DNA of 64,000 nucleotides from Henckelia pumila (GCF_033568475.1 NC_133123.1:152597753-152661752); one strand, 5' to 3'. Shown: positions 21,915-33,060, counted from the first letter of the stretch. Numbers and translations: made by a program. The notes: a model not told the origin generated them from the letters alone.

Positions 21915-22289
21915 GGGGAGACAAATTAAGATAGTGGACTAATTGAAAATATATATACATCTATATCTCATGTGATAGTTGACCAATTAGCATGTGGGAA
22001 ACAGCTGGGGAATAACCATGACATATGATATACATTAGATTTTTTTTTTTTTTTTCATTTTTTTTTTCTTCACATATTTTTCCGACATTTTTACTAGGTA
22101 AATGTCCAGAGGTATATATTTCCCGTGCCCTCGCGCATTTTTCTATCTCCCTTTCCCTTTTAAATGTGTGAATAAATCTTCAACTTCATAATTATGAAAT
22201 TACAACTACACCCCCATATTATAAAACCACATTAATTATCAGTGCTTCAATTTGAAGACATAAAAGGGAAATTAGATTGAAACGAAACG
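21915..22289. other. Upstream region of NLR copy 4
   Basis: Expected promoter and 5' UTR of the minus-strand NLR, with T-rich tracts near 22030-22075. No gene is seen. Confidence 0.4.
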
Positions 22290-22375
22290 GTGGGAAATGA
22301 ATTGATAACAATAGCCACATCCCAAAAGTCAAGACGGTTAGCCCTCATCAAACTGTCAATTCACTCCAACACACA

Positions 22376-22408
<33 letters not shown>

Positions 22409-22544
22409 CTCCTATCCCTCATCGTCCTCATATGCACAGATTCCATTCCATCCATTAATGTGCAACATGCCAAACTTCCGTCTACAAAGGTTTATTGATG
22501 CAAAACTTTCATTTGCAGTGAACTACCTTGATTCAGAAATAAAA

Positions 22545-23090
22545 ATGGGACAACGACCTGGTCGGACCCGAATACCAAGATTCAGGTATGTAATCAGATG
22601 GGATTTGATCTCCGAGTGGGGAGTTCATGATGCATGTGTGATATTGCAAGATAAAGGAGAAATATTCTTCTTCTGCATGCTTAAAGTCGAGACGGACGAA
22701 GCACACGAGCCTGAAGAGGTACAAGGTTTGTACTTGATTCTCCGACCAGGATCTGGGAAAATACCCATTGAGGACAAGAAGGCGATAAGAAAGATTCTGC
22801 GAGTGGTGGATTTGGATATTACACACTCAAAATCGACATCCCAATATATATTTTTACAAGTTACTCCGCATCTCACTTATCGCAACATAATTAATTACCT
22901 TGTTTATCTTACTTCGAATTCATATTGTCAATTGAATTATTATTACAAACATTTGCAAGAATGCCATAGTAGATCAACGTTGCTATATCAAGTTACTGCT
23001 ATTTGGATTGTGAGAAATAATCCTAATATTCCATATGATAGGTACATAATATTTAATCATGATGGACAGAAACACAAAATAAAACATTAA
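22545..23090 (+). pseudogene. Chimeric ORF: unidentified N-terminal segment fused to Helitron Rep N-terminal sequence
   Basis: The open frame runs from 22290, but its first part crosses a poly-A tract (22376-22406) and is implausible. MGQRPGRTRIPRF at 22545 is a better start (181 residues). The first ~100 residues (IRWDLISEWGVHDACV..., GLYLILRPGSGKIP) belong to no family I recognise. The last ~40 residues read YQVTAIWIVRNNPNIPYDR and HDGQKHKIKH, matching the plant Helitron Rep segment that normally continues into a YYG.YDPLQYP block. That block follows at once in another frame (near 23092-23125), so a frameshift has cut the Helitron frame. The N-terminal part may be a captured host fragment. 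Confidence 0.55.
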
Positions 23091-24248
23091 CATATTATGA
23101 TTCCTTGCAATATCAAATTTGGAGTCAAGTGAAATTAATTCATCAAAAGTATAATTTCACAAATATCCTATTAATGTCAATTAAGTAATACAACTACCTA
23201 AGTATATTTTGAATGTAAAAAAAAAAAAAATTAAACTTTCGCTGCATTTTGGGCATTAGAAAACGATACTCCAAGAATACAAAATTTTGTAGATGCAAGA
23301 TGGGTATCCACACAAGATGCATTGTGGCGAATTTTTGAGTTTGAATAAAATGAATTGTCTCTAGCTGCCATTAATTTAACACTAAACTTTTCGAATAAAC
23401 ATTGTGTGAGGTTTGGAGAAATCAAATTTTAGATTATGTTTTGCGGCAAGATCACAACTTAAAAACAACGTTAACTAAATTCTTTCATTCTTGCTCAGTT
23501 AGTACAAAGACACAAATATTGTTGTATGTTGAGTTCCTTCAAATAATGTTTGGGAGAGCCAAAGCCTAACCAAAGCCTAAGTTGGTACAAGAGGAATTAA
23601 AAAAAAATTATTGGTTCGCGTAAATGCAGCAAATCCTACCGAAGGATAAATGCACTTTTTGAGACTTCTACTAAATCATGAAGATGACATACTTCTTTTG
23701 ATTATTTACGAATAGTTAATAGAAATTGTTGATTCACTTTCAAAGAATTAACACATAAAAATGGATTACATTTATGCAATTGTACGTAAATCCAAATGTC
23801 AAGTTTCAAAACTTATTGTTTATTAAACTAAGCAATGAAACTATATAGCTACGAGGACAAAGTGCACAAAATCTTATTGCTCTGGACAACCAATCAAGGA
23901 AGAGCATGTGTTTCTTTTAAAGCTAGATCAAGAAATTGATAAACAAAAAAAACAGTTGTCTACTATAGTGGAAGGCTTCCAAAGGCCATTGCCATAAATC
24001 TTCAAAACAAAATGTATAAAGAGCAAAAGACGCCAATCAGTTGCCAGAATCACAAATGGAGAGAGAGATTCACTAAAAGCTATAAATAAGAAAAATGATA
24101 TGCATGTATCAAAACAACCAACAGATGAAATCATTGAAATCAAAGACAGAAAAGAGCAGCATTTTATTACTCAGGGAAGAAATTATATTGAGCCAATAGG
24201 AGGAAGCATAAGTTAGCATGTTTAGCGTGCATGAATATATATATATAT

Positions 24249-24417
24249 AGAGGAATTTTCAGCTGCCCAACCATGTTTTCTTTTCACTTGGTCCGCGACC
24301 ACTAAAACCCGGTAGTGGGTTTTAGTGATGCAAAAAAAAACAAAAACCACTAAAACCCACTACCGGGTTTTAGTGGTCGCGGACCAAGTGGGAAACATGG
24401 TTGGGCAGCTGAAAATT

Positions 24418-24424
<7 letters not shown>
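24249..24424. mobile_element. Foldback MITE, copy 1 of a tandem pair
   Basis: About 175 bp with arms matching over ~70 bp: AATTTTCAGCTGCCCAACCATG on the left (shown for position only; its first 20 bases lie at 24254-24273) and the complement ending at about 24417. The inner part pairs ACCACTAAAACCC with GGGTTTTAGTGGT. Both flanks are TA-dinucleotide runs, which suggests a TA target. Confidence 0.72.
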
Positions 24425-24448
<24 letters not shown>

Positions 24449-24449
<1 letters not shown>

Positions 24450-24622
24450 GAGTAATTTTCAGCTGTCCAACCATTCCTGCACAACTCGTCCCCGACCACT
24501 AAAACCCGCTACCGGGTTTTAGTTGTTTTTTTTAAAAAAAAATCGTATCACTAAAACCCACTACCGAGTTTTAGTTGTCGGTGATGAATTGGGCATCATT
24601 GGTTAGGCAGCTGAAAATTTCT
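24449..24622. mobile_element. Foldback MITE, copy 2 of a tandem pair
   Basis: The same family as the adjacent copy (AATTTTCAGCTGTCCAACCA at the left, GGCAGCTGAAAATT at the right; inner ACTAAAACCC/GGGTTTTAGT). Its arms are more diverged, so it is probably older. It is separated from copy 1 only by a TA microsatellite (about 24426-24448). Confidence 0.7.
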
Positions 24623-24673
24623 ATATATATATATATTGATTATTTATGTTTTCTAGCATTAGTAGTACTATAA

Positions 24674-25079
24674 GGCTGCGTTTACTTAGAGTGATTATCA
24701 TGTGATAAGCCTATTAATAATAATTCATCCCATGTTTACTAAAAAATTAACAAAAAATCCTAAACTCAAGGCCCGTTAATAATTAGATTTGAGCATGATT
24801 TGTAATCCTCAATTTCATTAAGGATAAATAATCTATGGCTTGTATAAATGGAAAGAAAATTAGAAAACTCCAAATATACCCTTCTTTATAATCTTTTCTA
24901 TCATATTTAAAGGGCAAAATTGTGAATTTTTATTTAATCACAATTCTAATCACAATTGTAATCAATCACAGTAAACAAATTATTATTTATCCATAACACT
25001 CTATATCATATCTAATTAGTTTACTAATCACCTTATAAATTATATTTTCACAATCCCATCAACATAAGTAAACGCAGCC
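24674..25079. mobile_element. Tourist/Harbinger-like MITE
   Basis: A 406-bp element with ends GGCTGCGTTTACTTA and the complementary TAAGTAAACGCAGCC. It is flanked by TAA at 24671-24673 and 25080-25082. TIRs plus a TAA duplication indicate a PIF/Harbinger-type MITE. Confidence 0.8.
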
Positions 25080-25180
25080 TAAAAAAACATTGGTTCACTT
25101 TGGCATTAGTAGGATTACATGAATCATTCATATTTTTAAAAAAAATGAAATTTTCATAAGTTTTCCTTCATTTACTACTC

Positions 25181-25207
25181 ACGTGCAGCGCACGTACTTT
25201 TTTCTAG
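25181..25207 (+). other. Helitron 3' hairpin and CTAG terminus
   Basis: A 6-bp perfect stem ACGTGC/GCACGT with a 3-base loop, a short T-rich spacer, CTAG, then T. This is the standard plant Helitron 3' end inserted between A and T. Confidence 0.7.
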
Positions 25208-25319
25208 TTATACAAAATGTGTCTATTTGAACATCTTTCATCTATTCTATTACCTATCTAAAGTTTGAATTGTGAATTTCCTTCAATACCCTCATTATTT
25301 CATTAATTATTTGGTTTTA

Positions 25320-26040
25320 ATTGTCAACTTATAGTTTTGTCCACATTATTTCATTTAATAATTAATATTTTTGTCATTTTCAAGGGTTTTTAAGGTCTTC
25401 CATTTTTATGAATTAATTTATTTATTCAAGGTAGATTAATTTTTAATATTTAATTCATATCATTTTTTGTGTCCATTTATTTATCCAAGGTAAATTAATT
25501 GTTAATATTTAATTCATGTCCTAAATCTATATTTTGACATTTTTGATAATGAATTTACAATTTTGTCCTCATTATTTCATTTAATAATTAAATATTTTTT
25601 GTCATTTCCAAGGGTTTTTAAGGTTTTTCATGTCATTTTATAGATTAGTCAATTTATTTATTCAAGTTAGATTAATTATTAATATTCAATTCATATAATT
25701 TTTTGTGTTCATTTATTTATTGAAGGCAAATTAATTGTTAATATTTAATTCATGTCCTAAATCTATATTGTGACACTCATAGAAACAAAAAGTAATTAAT
25801 TATTGAAAGTTACCTTAATTTTTGCTCTATAGATTTAAAAAATATTAATTTTTTGGACTTATTTTAACTTTATCGTCATAGTTACGTTTGTTAATATTTA
25901 ATTCATGTCCTAAATCTATATTGTGACACTCATGGAAACAAAAAGTAATTATTGAAAGTTACTTTAATTTTTGCTCTATAAATTTAAAAAAAATATTAAT
26001 TTTTTGGACTTATTTCAACTTTATCGTCATAGTTACGTTT
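25320..26040. repeat. Local tandem duplications in AT-rich DNA
   Basis: Two overlapping duplications. One has a period of about 235 bp (about 25335-25560 and 25560-25790), sharing 'ttatttcatttaataatta', 'aagggtttttaaggt' and 'ttaattgttaatatttaatt'. The other has a period of about 150 bp (about 25736-25889 and 25890-26039), sharing 'cctaaatctatattgtgaca', 'gaaacaaaaagtaatta' and 'ctttatcgtcatagttacg'. Neither is coding. Confidence 0.7.
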
Positions 26041-26382
26041 TTAATTTCCTATACTTTTGTAACGTAATATTTTGATTATTAGAATTTTAAAAAAAATAAA
26101 AAAAATTAAATCAAACCATTAAATTTCACTATTGTGTTCAAGACAAGTGAAATCATGTTATAAGTCGAGGTTCTATTTCATTTATATAGAAAATGTACTC
26201 ACATCCTTTATTCAATCATTTATTTATTTTATTTAGGTTTGATCATCTAACTAGAGTTTCTGATATTTCATTTTTTAGGAAGAGAGATTATAAAACAAAT
26301 GGTGACGACTAATTATGTAATATTTTTGAAATTTTAGGGACTACAAATATAATCAACAACATCAATATTTTCTTGTCCAAGG

Positions 26383-26384
<2 letters not shown>

Positions 26385-26429
<45 letters not shown>
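26385..26429. repeat. AT dinucleotide microsatellite
   Basis: An uninterrupted run of about 22 TA units. Confidence 0.9.
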
Positions 26430-26430
<1 letters not shown>

Positions 26431-27430
26431 TCGTTTCATCCTACTAATTTAGGCTTGTGTACGTGTATTTTAACATATATATTAAGTAAGTATTTGGAAA
26501 AATAAATTTCTCATTTTGCCCTTATTTAGTGAAATTTTAATAAAATAAAATAATTATACATTTTATGAATTTAATAGGGATAAATTGGTAAAAGAGTAGT
26601 ACAAATGATATTTAATATGAAAACTATACTATATAATTCAGAAAGATAAAAAAATGTAGTTTAAATAAGGGGAGATATAGAGAGTATGATTATAAATAAG
26701 TTTCATGTTGATGTTTGTACTACAATATAATAGTTGACTAATATAATCAATTAATTTAATACTTATGAAATCGTAAAAATTTACGTGACAAAAATTAGAA
26801 AACACTACACTCAAATCGATTTTTATTTCAGACAAATTATTCTTATATCTAAGTCATTTAAATCCTTGAAATATTGAGTATAAAAAATTTTAACTTGTTT
26901 AAAGTATGATTGTTCATCCTCTAAAAAAATAATTTCACATTTTTTTATCTGCTCATATTTTTTTCAAATAATATATTTACATACTATTCTTAGAAATTAT
27001 AAATTGACTATTACACTACATATATAAATATTTTTTATGACATGTAAAAATACAACATGTACTTTATATTATATCAAATTTAAAACAACTCGATTGAATT
27101 ACTATTAAAGAAAAGCAGAAAACATATTAAAGTTTTATCAAGACATTGTTGTCTAACATCATGGTTGAAAAACTAGATGTAATGAGATTAGACGACATAA
27201 AATTATTCTCTTCATATATTTGATTAGAAGTTCGAAAATATTAATATAATATATCTAGACAAAAAACTATGTTATTAGCGATAACAATGGAAAAATTAAA
27301 ATTAATTTATTTCTATACTTATAATATCGAATAGGAAGAAAAAAAAGATAATTTAAATAATGTCACCAGTTCCACTAAAATTAATATATACTCTAAGAGT
27401 TTTTTTGAACAAAATATTAAAAGAATTGAA
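26430..27430. other. AT-rich intergenic DNA
   Basis: No coding frame, RNA gene or clear transposon end is visible. Confidence 0.4.
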
Positions 27431-27439
27431 CAAATAAAA

Positions 27440-28130
27440 GTATAAAGAAAATGATAAGCTACTAGTGGAAAGTCAGCAGTTAAATTCAGAAAACTTAAAA
27501 CTTACTGAACTGATAACCATATGAAATAAGTACTCTGTTTTGATGACTGAGATGCAAGAATCACAAAAGTCTTTTGGAGACAAGACAGGTCTCGGCTTTG
27601 ATGACAAGGACTGCATATCAACTGAGAAAAGTACTCAATCCTGTCTGGACAAGAACACTTCAAATTATGTGAAATTTGTCAAGTCCAGCACGATATATGA
27701 AAATATAGAACCTGATAATCATGTCAGTTCACCTATATATCAACCAAAAACTCTTTACAATCGAGGATTGAGATATGTGGAACCAGAGAGTTCTAACTCA
27801 AGCTGGATCAAAAAAAGACTAGTTCGGTCTGGATATGGTCAAGCAAGACAAGACTCTATGAAGGTACAACATAGACCACCCTATTTCAAAAATATATCCG
27901 TTCAAAAGAGATATTGGAGATCTAACTTGTACAATCAATCTAGACAGACATCCAATGCACAAACGACACAATGCATATCATATTTATCATTCACATACAT
28001 ATTATCAGCACACACGACACAATATACAAACTTTATGGGACACTTTCAATGATCGACCTGTTAGATTAATCAAAGTTTGGGTTCCTAAAGGACTAATTCA
28101 TCAAGGACCCACATAAGATATGGGTACCAT
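27440..28130 (+). pseudogene. Ty1/copia (SIRE-like) gag C-terminal remnant
   Basis: A readable frame begins ENDKLLVESQQLNSENLKL (coiled-coil segment), meets a TGA near 27520, and continues through MQESQKSFGDKTGLGFD. A basic low-complexity stretch follows, then KVWVPKGLIHQGPT and a stop near 28115. The coiled coil, KTGLGF and K.WVPKG blocks in this order are typical of the end of gag in SIRE/Maximus-type copia elements. Protease, integrase, RT and RNase H do not follow. The matching LTR lies at 29346-30260. The longest clean ORF is 27540-28052 (170 aa). Confidence 0.65.
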
Positions 28131-28377
28131 AGCATATTTTTATTTTTATTTGCAGGTGACAAGTACTGAGAAGAATTGAGAAAGGAATTACAGTACAGCA
28201 AACTTCAGAAATTTATTAAGGATGTTAGAGACAACTTTATCCAATCTCCACCATTCATAATAAATTTTAAGATATTTTAAAGCTGCTGTCCAAATTGTAG
28301 CATGATCCGACGGCTAGATTTTGTGATATTGTTTTTTGAAAATTGTCGCTCAGCAGAACAAGAAAGTAGTGTCCCTT

Positions 28378-28515
28378 GCTAGCGCGATAGCGCCTCTGGA
28401 TAGCGCTTCTAGCGCCCCTCAATAGCGCGATAGCGCTACTAGCGCCCCTTAGAAGCGCGATAGCGCTCCTAGCGCTTCAATAGAGCTCCTCCAAAGCGCG
28501 ATAGCGCTGTTGCTA
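28378..28515. repeat. AGCGCGATAGCGC repeat cassette
   Basis: The near-palindromic unit AGCGCGATAGCGC(T/C) occurs four times, interleaved with half units AGCGCTT and AGCGCCCC. It is a GC-rich island inside the AT-rich copia fragment. Confidence 0.85.
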
Positions 28516-28779
28516 CGAAGAGCATGCGAGCCTGCACCAGTCTTGGAGATTAGATGAAGAACTGTGAAAAATAAAAGATCGATGGGATTTCATCTAAATA
28601 TAAAAGAGATTTTGAAGAACACAAGAATACACCACACAACCCAAAATTTGGAAAGAAACGCAATAGTTTGAGGGGGAATGAAGATTCTCTCTGGCATCTT
28701 AATTAAAAAAAAAAGCAGATCGGTCGAGAAGAAGAAAGAAGAACAGAAGAACTGAGCAAAGCAGATCAATAGACGCAAA

Positions 28780-29560
28780 AGGAGCCAGATCAACTTGGCG
28801 GTAACATATCAACTCGAAGATACAAAGCAAGAGATAAGAATCCAGATAAGTTGGAGCAGATCAGATCAGACGAAACATACCAGCCCAGATCAAAGATCAA
28901 CCAGACTAGATCAAAGTTGGACCATATCAACGTCAGATCAAATCAGATTGGACAAGACCAGACAAATCAAACCATACCAGATCAAAGTTCAACCAGATCA
29001 GACAAGATCAATCGAACCAGAAAAGATCAAAGTTCGAACCAGACCAGATCAAATATCAACCAGACAAGATCAGAATTTGACCAGAACAGATCAGCTCATC
29101 TCCAGAAACACTTAAAAAGGACCAGTTCAATATCTCCAGAAAAGATCAATCAACCAGATCAATCAATTCATCCAAGTGAACACTTCATTTGGAATCACCT
29201 TTTAAGGGGAAACAGATTCAAAGAAAGTAAGAGCAGATCAAAGAACGACTAAAAAGGGAAAGATAATCAGTTGATGCGATTTTCAAAAATAGGGAAAATC
29301 ACAGATAAATTGCTTAGTTTTATCAAACACCAAAAAGGGGGAAATTGGTAGGAATTCAAGATCTAAGTTTCGGTGTTTGAAAAATTACTTAAGTCATAAA
29401 TTGAAGAAGCAGATCAATTGAAGAAGCAGAAGAAGCAGATCTATGCACAAGAAAGCAGATCAAAGAAACATCATCTGGAAAGCAATCAAGTAAGCAGATC
29501 AATCAAGCAAGATCAAATGATTATGGAAGAGCCTAGAAGATCAAAGAGCCGTTGTGCTAG
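28780..29560. repeat. AGATCA-rich degenerate repeat
   Basis: The heptamer CAGATCA and close variants (AAGATCA, CAGACAAGATCA) recur dozens of times at irregular spacing, with scattered copies to about 29850. Frames remain open for over 100 codons only because the repeat lacks stops; the proteins (Q/R/S/D/T-rich) are not credible. It lies between the gag remnant and the polypurine tract, running into the LTR. Confidence 0.75.
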
Positions 29561-30260
29561 AAGACAAAATCATTAAATGAAGATTTGAACGTTGGAGACA
29601 AAGTCAAATATTGGAGGCTTCTTTTGAGAAGATGTTGACAGCTCAACATCTACTTTCTGAAGACTATAAATACAATAGAGCTACACAAGAAAAGAAGACA
29701 CACGATCAGAAAGTTAAGAGCTTCAAATAGCAATCAGATCAGATTAATCAAGCACACACTTAGAATAATATCAGATCAATTGAGGATCATTTGTGCTGAG
29801 TTTATTCAGTTGTAAGATTGTACCAGATCAGTTGAGTGGTCTGTCAAAACACTATCTTTGTAACAAGGATCAGTCGAGGGCTGAGTTCTTGAGTGTCTAG
29901 GAGTTCTGAGATAGGCAGAGGTGTAAGTCCAATCTTGGATCGAATCTGTGCAAATTGTTTGTATAAGATCAAAGTCTTCTAGAAGAGAGTGAATACTTCC
30001 GAGGTGGAAGAAGTGGTGACGTAGGAGATTGAGCTCCGAACATCCCGAAATAAGTCATTGTGTTATTTTTCTTCTGCCCAACACGTTCACTCACTTCACA
30101 AATTCGACCAAGCCATTTGATCTGTGTTCAATCTGTTAATCAATCTCTTCCGCACTGATTTAAGTTGGTTGATTAACATAGACACACGAGAAAGATAAGA
30201 GTTCATTTACTAACCCATCTGAACTCCATATAACTAAGAAAGACATTTTCGATCCTAACA
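29346..30260 (+). mobile_element. 3' LTR of the SIRE-like copia fragment
   Basis: A 915-bp LTR starting TGGTAGGA and ending TCCTAACA (near-perfect short terminal inverted repeat). It follows a polypurine tract, AAAAAGGGGGAAA, ending at 29343. The next five bases are ATGAC. No matching 5' LTR is visible, so the element is 5'-truncated, and its pol region is missing. Confidence 0.72.
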
Positions 30261-31590
30261 ATGACGTTTGAGATTTTGTACGTATTATTTAAAATATTAA
30301 TTGAGTCGAATTGTTACCATCAACTATAAATTTTATTAAAGCGAAAAGCGTTTGTTCATACAATTAATATCGGAGTCAATGTCATGGTTTCGATTCACGT
30401 AGATTGATTGAAAGCACAATAATGGATAAGATGATTGTTTGGGTAAAATAATTGTCCTTCTCCTGGATTGAACAATTGAAACATGTGTTTATTTGTACTG
30501 TTGTACGATTTAAAAGATTTGAGTTGAACAGTTACCATCAACTATACCTTTTAATAACAGACATCACTTGATCCTACAGTTTGTAACAAATATATATATA
30601 TATATTACGCTTTTCAATAAATATACAACACATGTTATTATTTTAAAGTTGTCAGTTAAAAAATAAATTAAACTCAATATATAAACATATAATATCATTA
30701 AAAAAACGTTGATCAAGAACCAAAAATATCAAAAAAAAAAAATTTTAAAACGTAATATTTTCGTTTCACATGCTAATTGGATATTGAATCATAGTGACTA
30801 AAGTTTAAATTTTACAGTAAAAAATATAACACGTGATTTTAATAAACATAAACATTTGAAATTTAATAACTTCAGTTTCAATCAAATAAAATTGTAATTA
30901 CGTGCAACACGTACATTTTTTTAGTATATATATATATATATGTTCGTATATCATTATGTTATTGCTATTGAGGGATGTAAATGGATTAATATATTTTTTG
31001 AACTTGTAAAATTATTCGTCTCAAATTATAAAAATTCTTTATTTTTATCTACTAAAAAAAATCTATTTTGATTTATAGCGTACTTATATAGTTGTATGAG
31101 TATCTTATAAGCTTTTAAATATTTTTAAAACTAATAAAATATTTATTTATCTTCATCCAAATCTAAATAATTTTCGAGTTTATACATGATCATATAAGTT
31201 TAAAATTATAAAAAAAAAAATCATAATCTAATCTAAACGTGAAAAAAATGTTTAGAAAGAAAAAAAACTAATAATAAAGTTTGAGATTACCCTCTGCATC
31301 AATTTCAAAATAATCACATACTGATTTCATATGATTTCAAAGTATCTAGGCTGTTTAAAAAAAAAAAAAAAGAACAGAAGAAACTGGAAAATTAACTGTC
31401 ATCATGCATCTTTGCTCCAAAAATTTCAGAAAAATCAATCGATCAATTCCGATTAAACAAAGAGAATAAGCCTTTCACCAAACCGAAAGAGAAACGAATT
31501 ACAACAGACGAAGAAGAAAAAATCCCTAAAAAGAATCAAGTATAGATTTCTTTCTCTATTCCCAGAAAAAGGAAAAATAAAATAAAAAAC
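30261..31590. other. AT-rich intergenic DNA with a second Helitron-like end
   Basis: No gene is visible. At 30900-30924 the hairpin ACGTGCAACACGT is followed by a T-rich spacer and TTAG then T, a degenerate version of the Helitron 3' end at 25207. The last ~100 bp are probably the 3' UTR of the small gene at 31591. Confidence 0.45.
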
Positions 31591-31860
31591 TCAATAAGGG
31601 AGTATAGTCTCAAAGCAATGGACCCCATCGAACTCCGGCGCAAATCTCGGCCTCCGGGAAACTTCCGGCTTCTTCGCCTGTTGCGGCGATCGCTTCACCT
31701 CTTTAGAACTCTTGGTATCATCAATCTTGGCGGCGGCCGATTTCTGCGAGATTTGGGTGCTGTATGCGCTCACTTTCTGGCGAAAAATCTCGGCGCAGAG
31801 CACATCGAATGAACTGAAAATAGACGTGGACATGGCTTTGATTCGAGATCGAGTAAACAA
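31591..31860 (-). CDS. Small plant protein of unknown function (89 aa)
   Basis: Intronless ORF. It has a short amphipathic N-terminal region (MSTSIFSSFDVLCAEIFRQK), a charged Ser/Lys-rich middle, and the C-terminus RFAPEFDGVHCFETILPY. A C-terminal RFAPE.DG..CFET block is one I associate with a family of small plant stress- or elicitor-responsive proteins, without a known function. GC content is clearly above the flanks. Translation could start at 31860 or at the Met 9 codons downstream (31833). A TATA element lies about 75 bp upstream. The whole gene stands alone on the minus strand. Confidence 0.65.
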   Translation of the reverse strand: MFTRSRIKAMSTSIFSSFDVLCAEIFRQKVSAYSTQISQKSAAAKIDDTKSSKEVKRSPQQAKKPEVSRRPRFAPEFDGVHCFETILPY

Positions 31861-31930
31861 ACAGAAAGGGGCTTTGAATTGTTGATCTTCTTTTGGAATT
31901 AATGTGGGTTTTGAGTCCAGAGGAGAGAGG

Positions 31931-31943
31931 TATTTATTTATAG
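31931..31943 (-). promoter_or_regulatory. TATA box of the small gene
   Basis: On the minus strand the sequence reads CTATAAATAAATA, about 75-80 bp upstream of the ATG at 31860, a normal plant TATA-to-start distance. Confidence 0.6.
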
Positions 31944-33060
31944 AATGGTGAAATTTGTGTTGGAGAAGGAAACTTTTTGTTTCAAGACTTTCAACTCAAA
32001 TCCGTTCAGGAAGTAACTGGAACCCGCTCACTTTTCGTCTGATTGGGTAATTTTAATTATTTTTAAAAAATAAATAATTATTTGACACGTGGATATTATT
32101 CGGCTCATAAAAACATTACCACTTGTAATTGACTGATAGGTATTTATAAAGTTGTATGTAATATATGGTTTAGTACAGGGCATTACGATGCAGGTGATGT
32201 GTAATTCCATTGATTTTAATCAATTATGAGCCGCCACGTCATCCACAGGGCACTACTCTGCGGATAGCATCTACTCAACTGTAATATATTATATTTCATG
32301 CTACGATGTACAATATACTCGGGGGCCAATGGCGAAAAATAACAAAGATCAAATATTTATTATATCTTATTAATTAATTGATTTTCATGTACTATCAAAT
32401 TTAAAATTATCATTATATCATAACTTAATTTTCAATAAATCCACAATTATTAAGTTACTTACTCATTTTATACGTCTTTCTCTTTTTTAGTCATTATATG
32501 TTTTATTATTTTTCCAAAATGACACTTACATTATGACATTGAATATTTTTTTTATTTACGAAAATGTCAATAGTTTTATAAAATTTGAAACGAATTGGAA
32601 GCGAATGAGTAAATTGTAGAAGAAAAAATGAATTCGGCTTTCAGATGTATTATTTTGGGCAAATTATTTTAAAATTCCCAAAGCCAAACATTTCTTTCTC
32701 TTAACTCCCTACACTCAAATTTTTTTGTTTTAACTCCCTAGTGGTCCCCAAATTTGTCTTAACAAAGTGTTTAGCATTTAATCCTTTGTACGTGACATTG
32801 TTTTACCTATCGAATCAGTTCAAGCCAAGCAGAACTATCGATTACGCAAGGTTTCCAGCCGATATACTCTGAATTAGGGTCCAACATACTTCCGTAAGAT
32901 GAATTAAATTCAAAAACCTCTTTGACCATAGTGTCGTCGGGTCATACCTGTCGAGTTTTACGAAGTGCTCCTCACACTCCAACCACGCAGTCGCAACAGA
33001 TGGTTTCTGCACAAGCTTCCTTCAACGACACCCAGCACAACCTTAATTCATTTTTTACCT
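31944..33060. other. Intergenic DNA left of the endogenous pararetrovirus
   Basis: No gene is visible. On the minus strand, about 32655-32800 is similar to plus-strand sequence at about 61395-61510 on the far side of the viral insert. Shared blocks include CTAGGGAGTT and TGTAGGGA, with GTGGTCC/GGACCACT and GGTTTGGG/GGCTTTGGG-like stretches around them. Confidence 0.45.

Larger units (their letters stand above)
22850..25207 (+). mobile_element. Helitron remnant with Rep/helicase-like fragments and 3' terminus
   Basis: Decayed Helitron on the plus strand. Rep N-terminal sequence lies at about 22980-23125. A helitron helicase-like block is at about 23240-23420 (IQNFVDARWVSTQDALWRIFEF, with a stop soon after). 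A later patch at about 23615-23690 resembles the HPTEG.RFYLRLLLNH motif. All have stops or frameshifts. The 3' end fits a Helitron: hairpin ACGTGCAGCGCACGT at 25181-25195, then 8 bases, then CTAG at 25204-25207 followed by T. Three MITEs are nested before the end. The 5' (TC) end was not identified, so the start is approximate. Confidence 0.68.

Noticed and set aside
22290-22544. N-terminal extension of the chimeric ORF
   Set aside because: It crosses a poly-A tract giving poly-lysine and resembles no protein; the Met at 22545 is more likely.
28795-29252. Two overlapping ORFs of 106 and 133 codons
   Set aside because: They exist only because the AGATCA-rich repeat lacks stop codons; composition is Q/R/S/D/T repeats and two frames are open at once.
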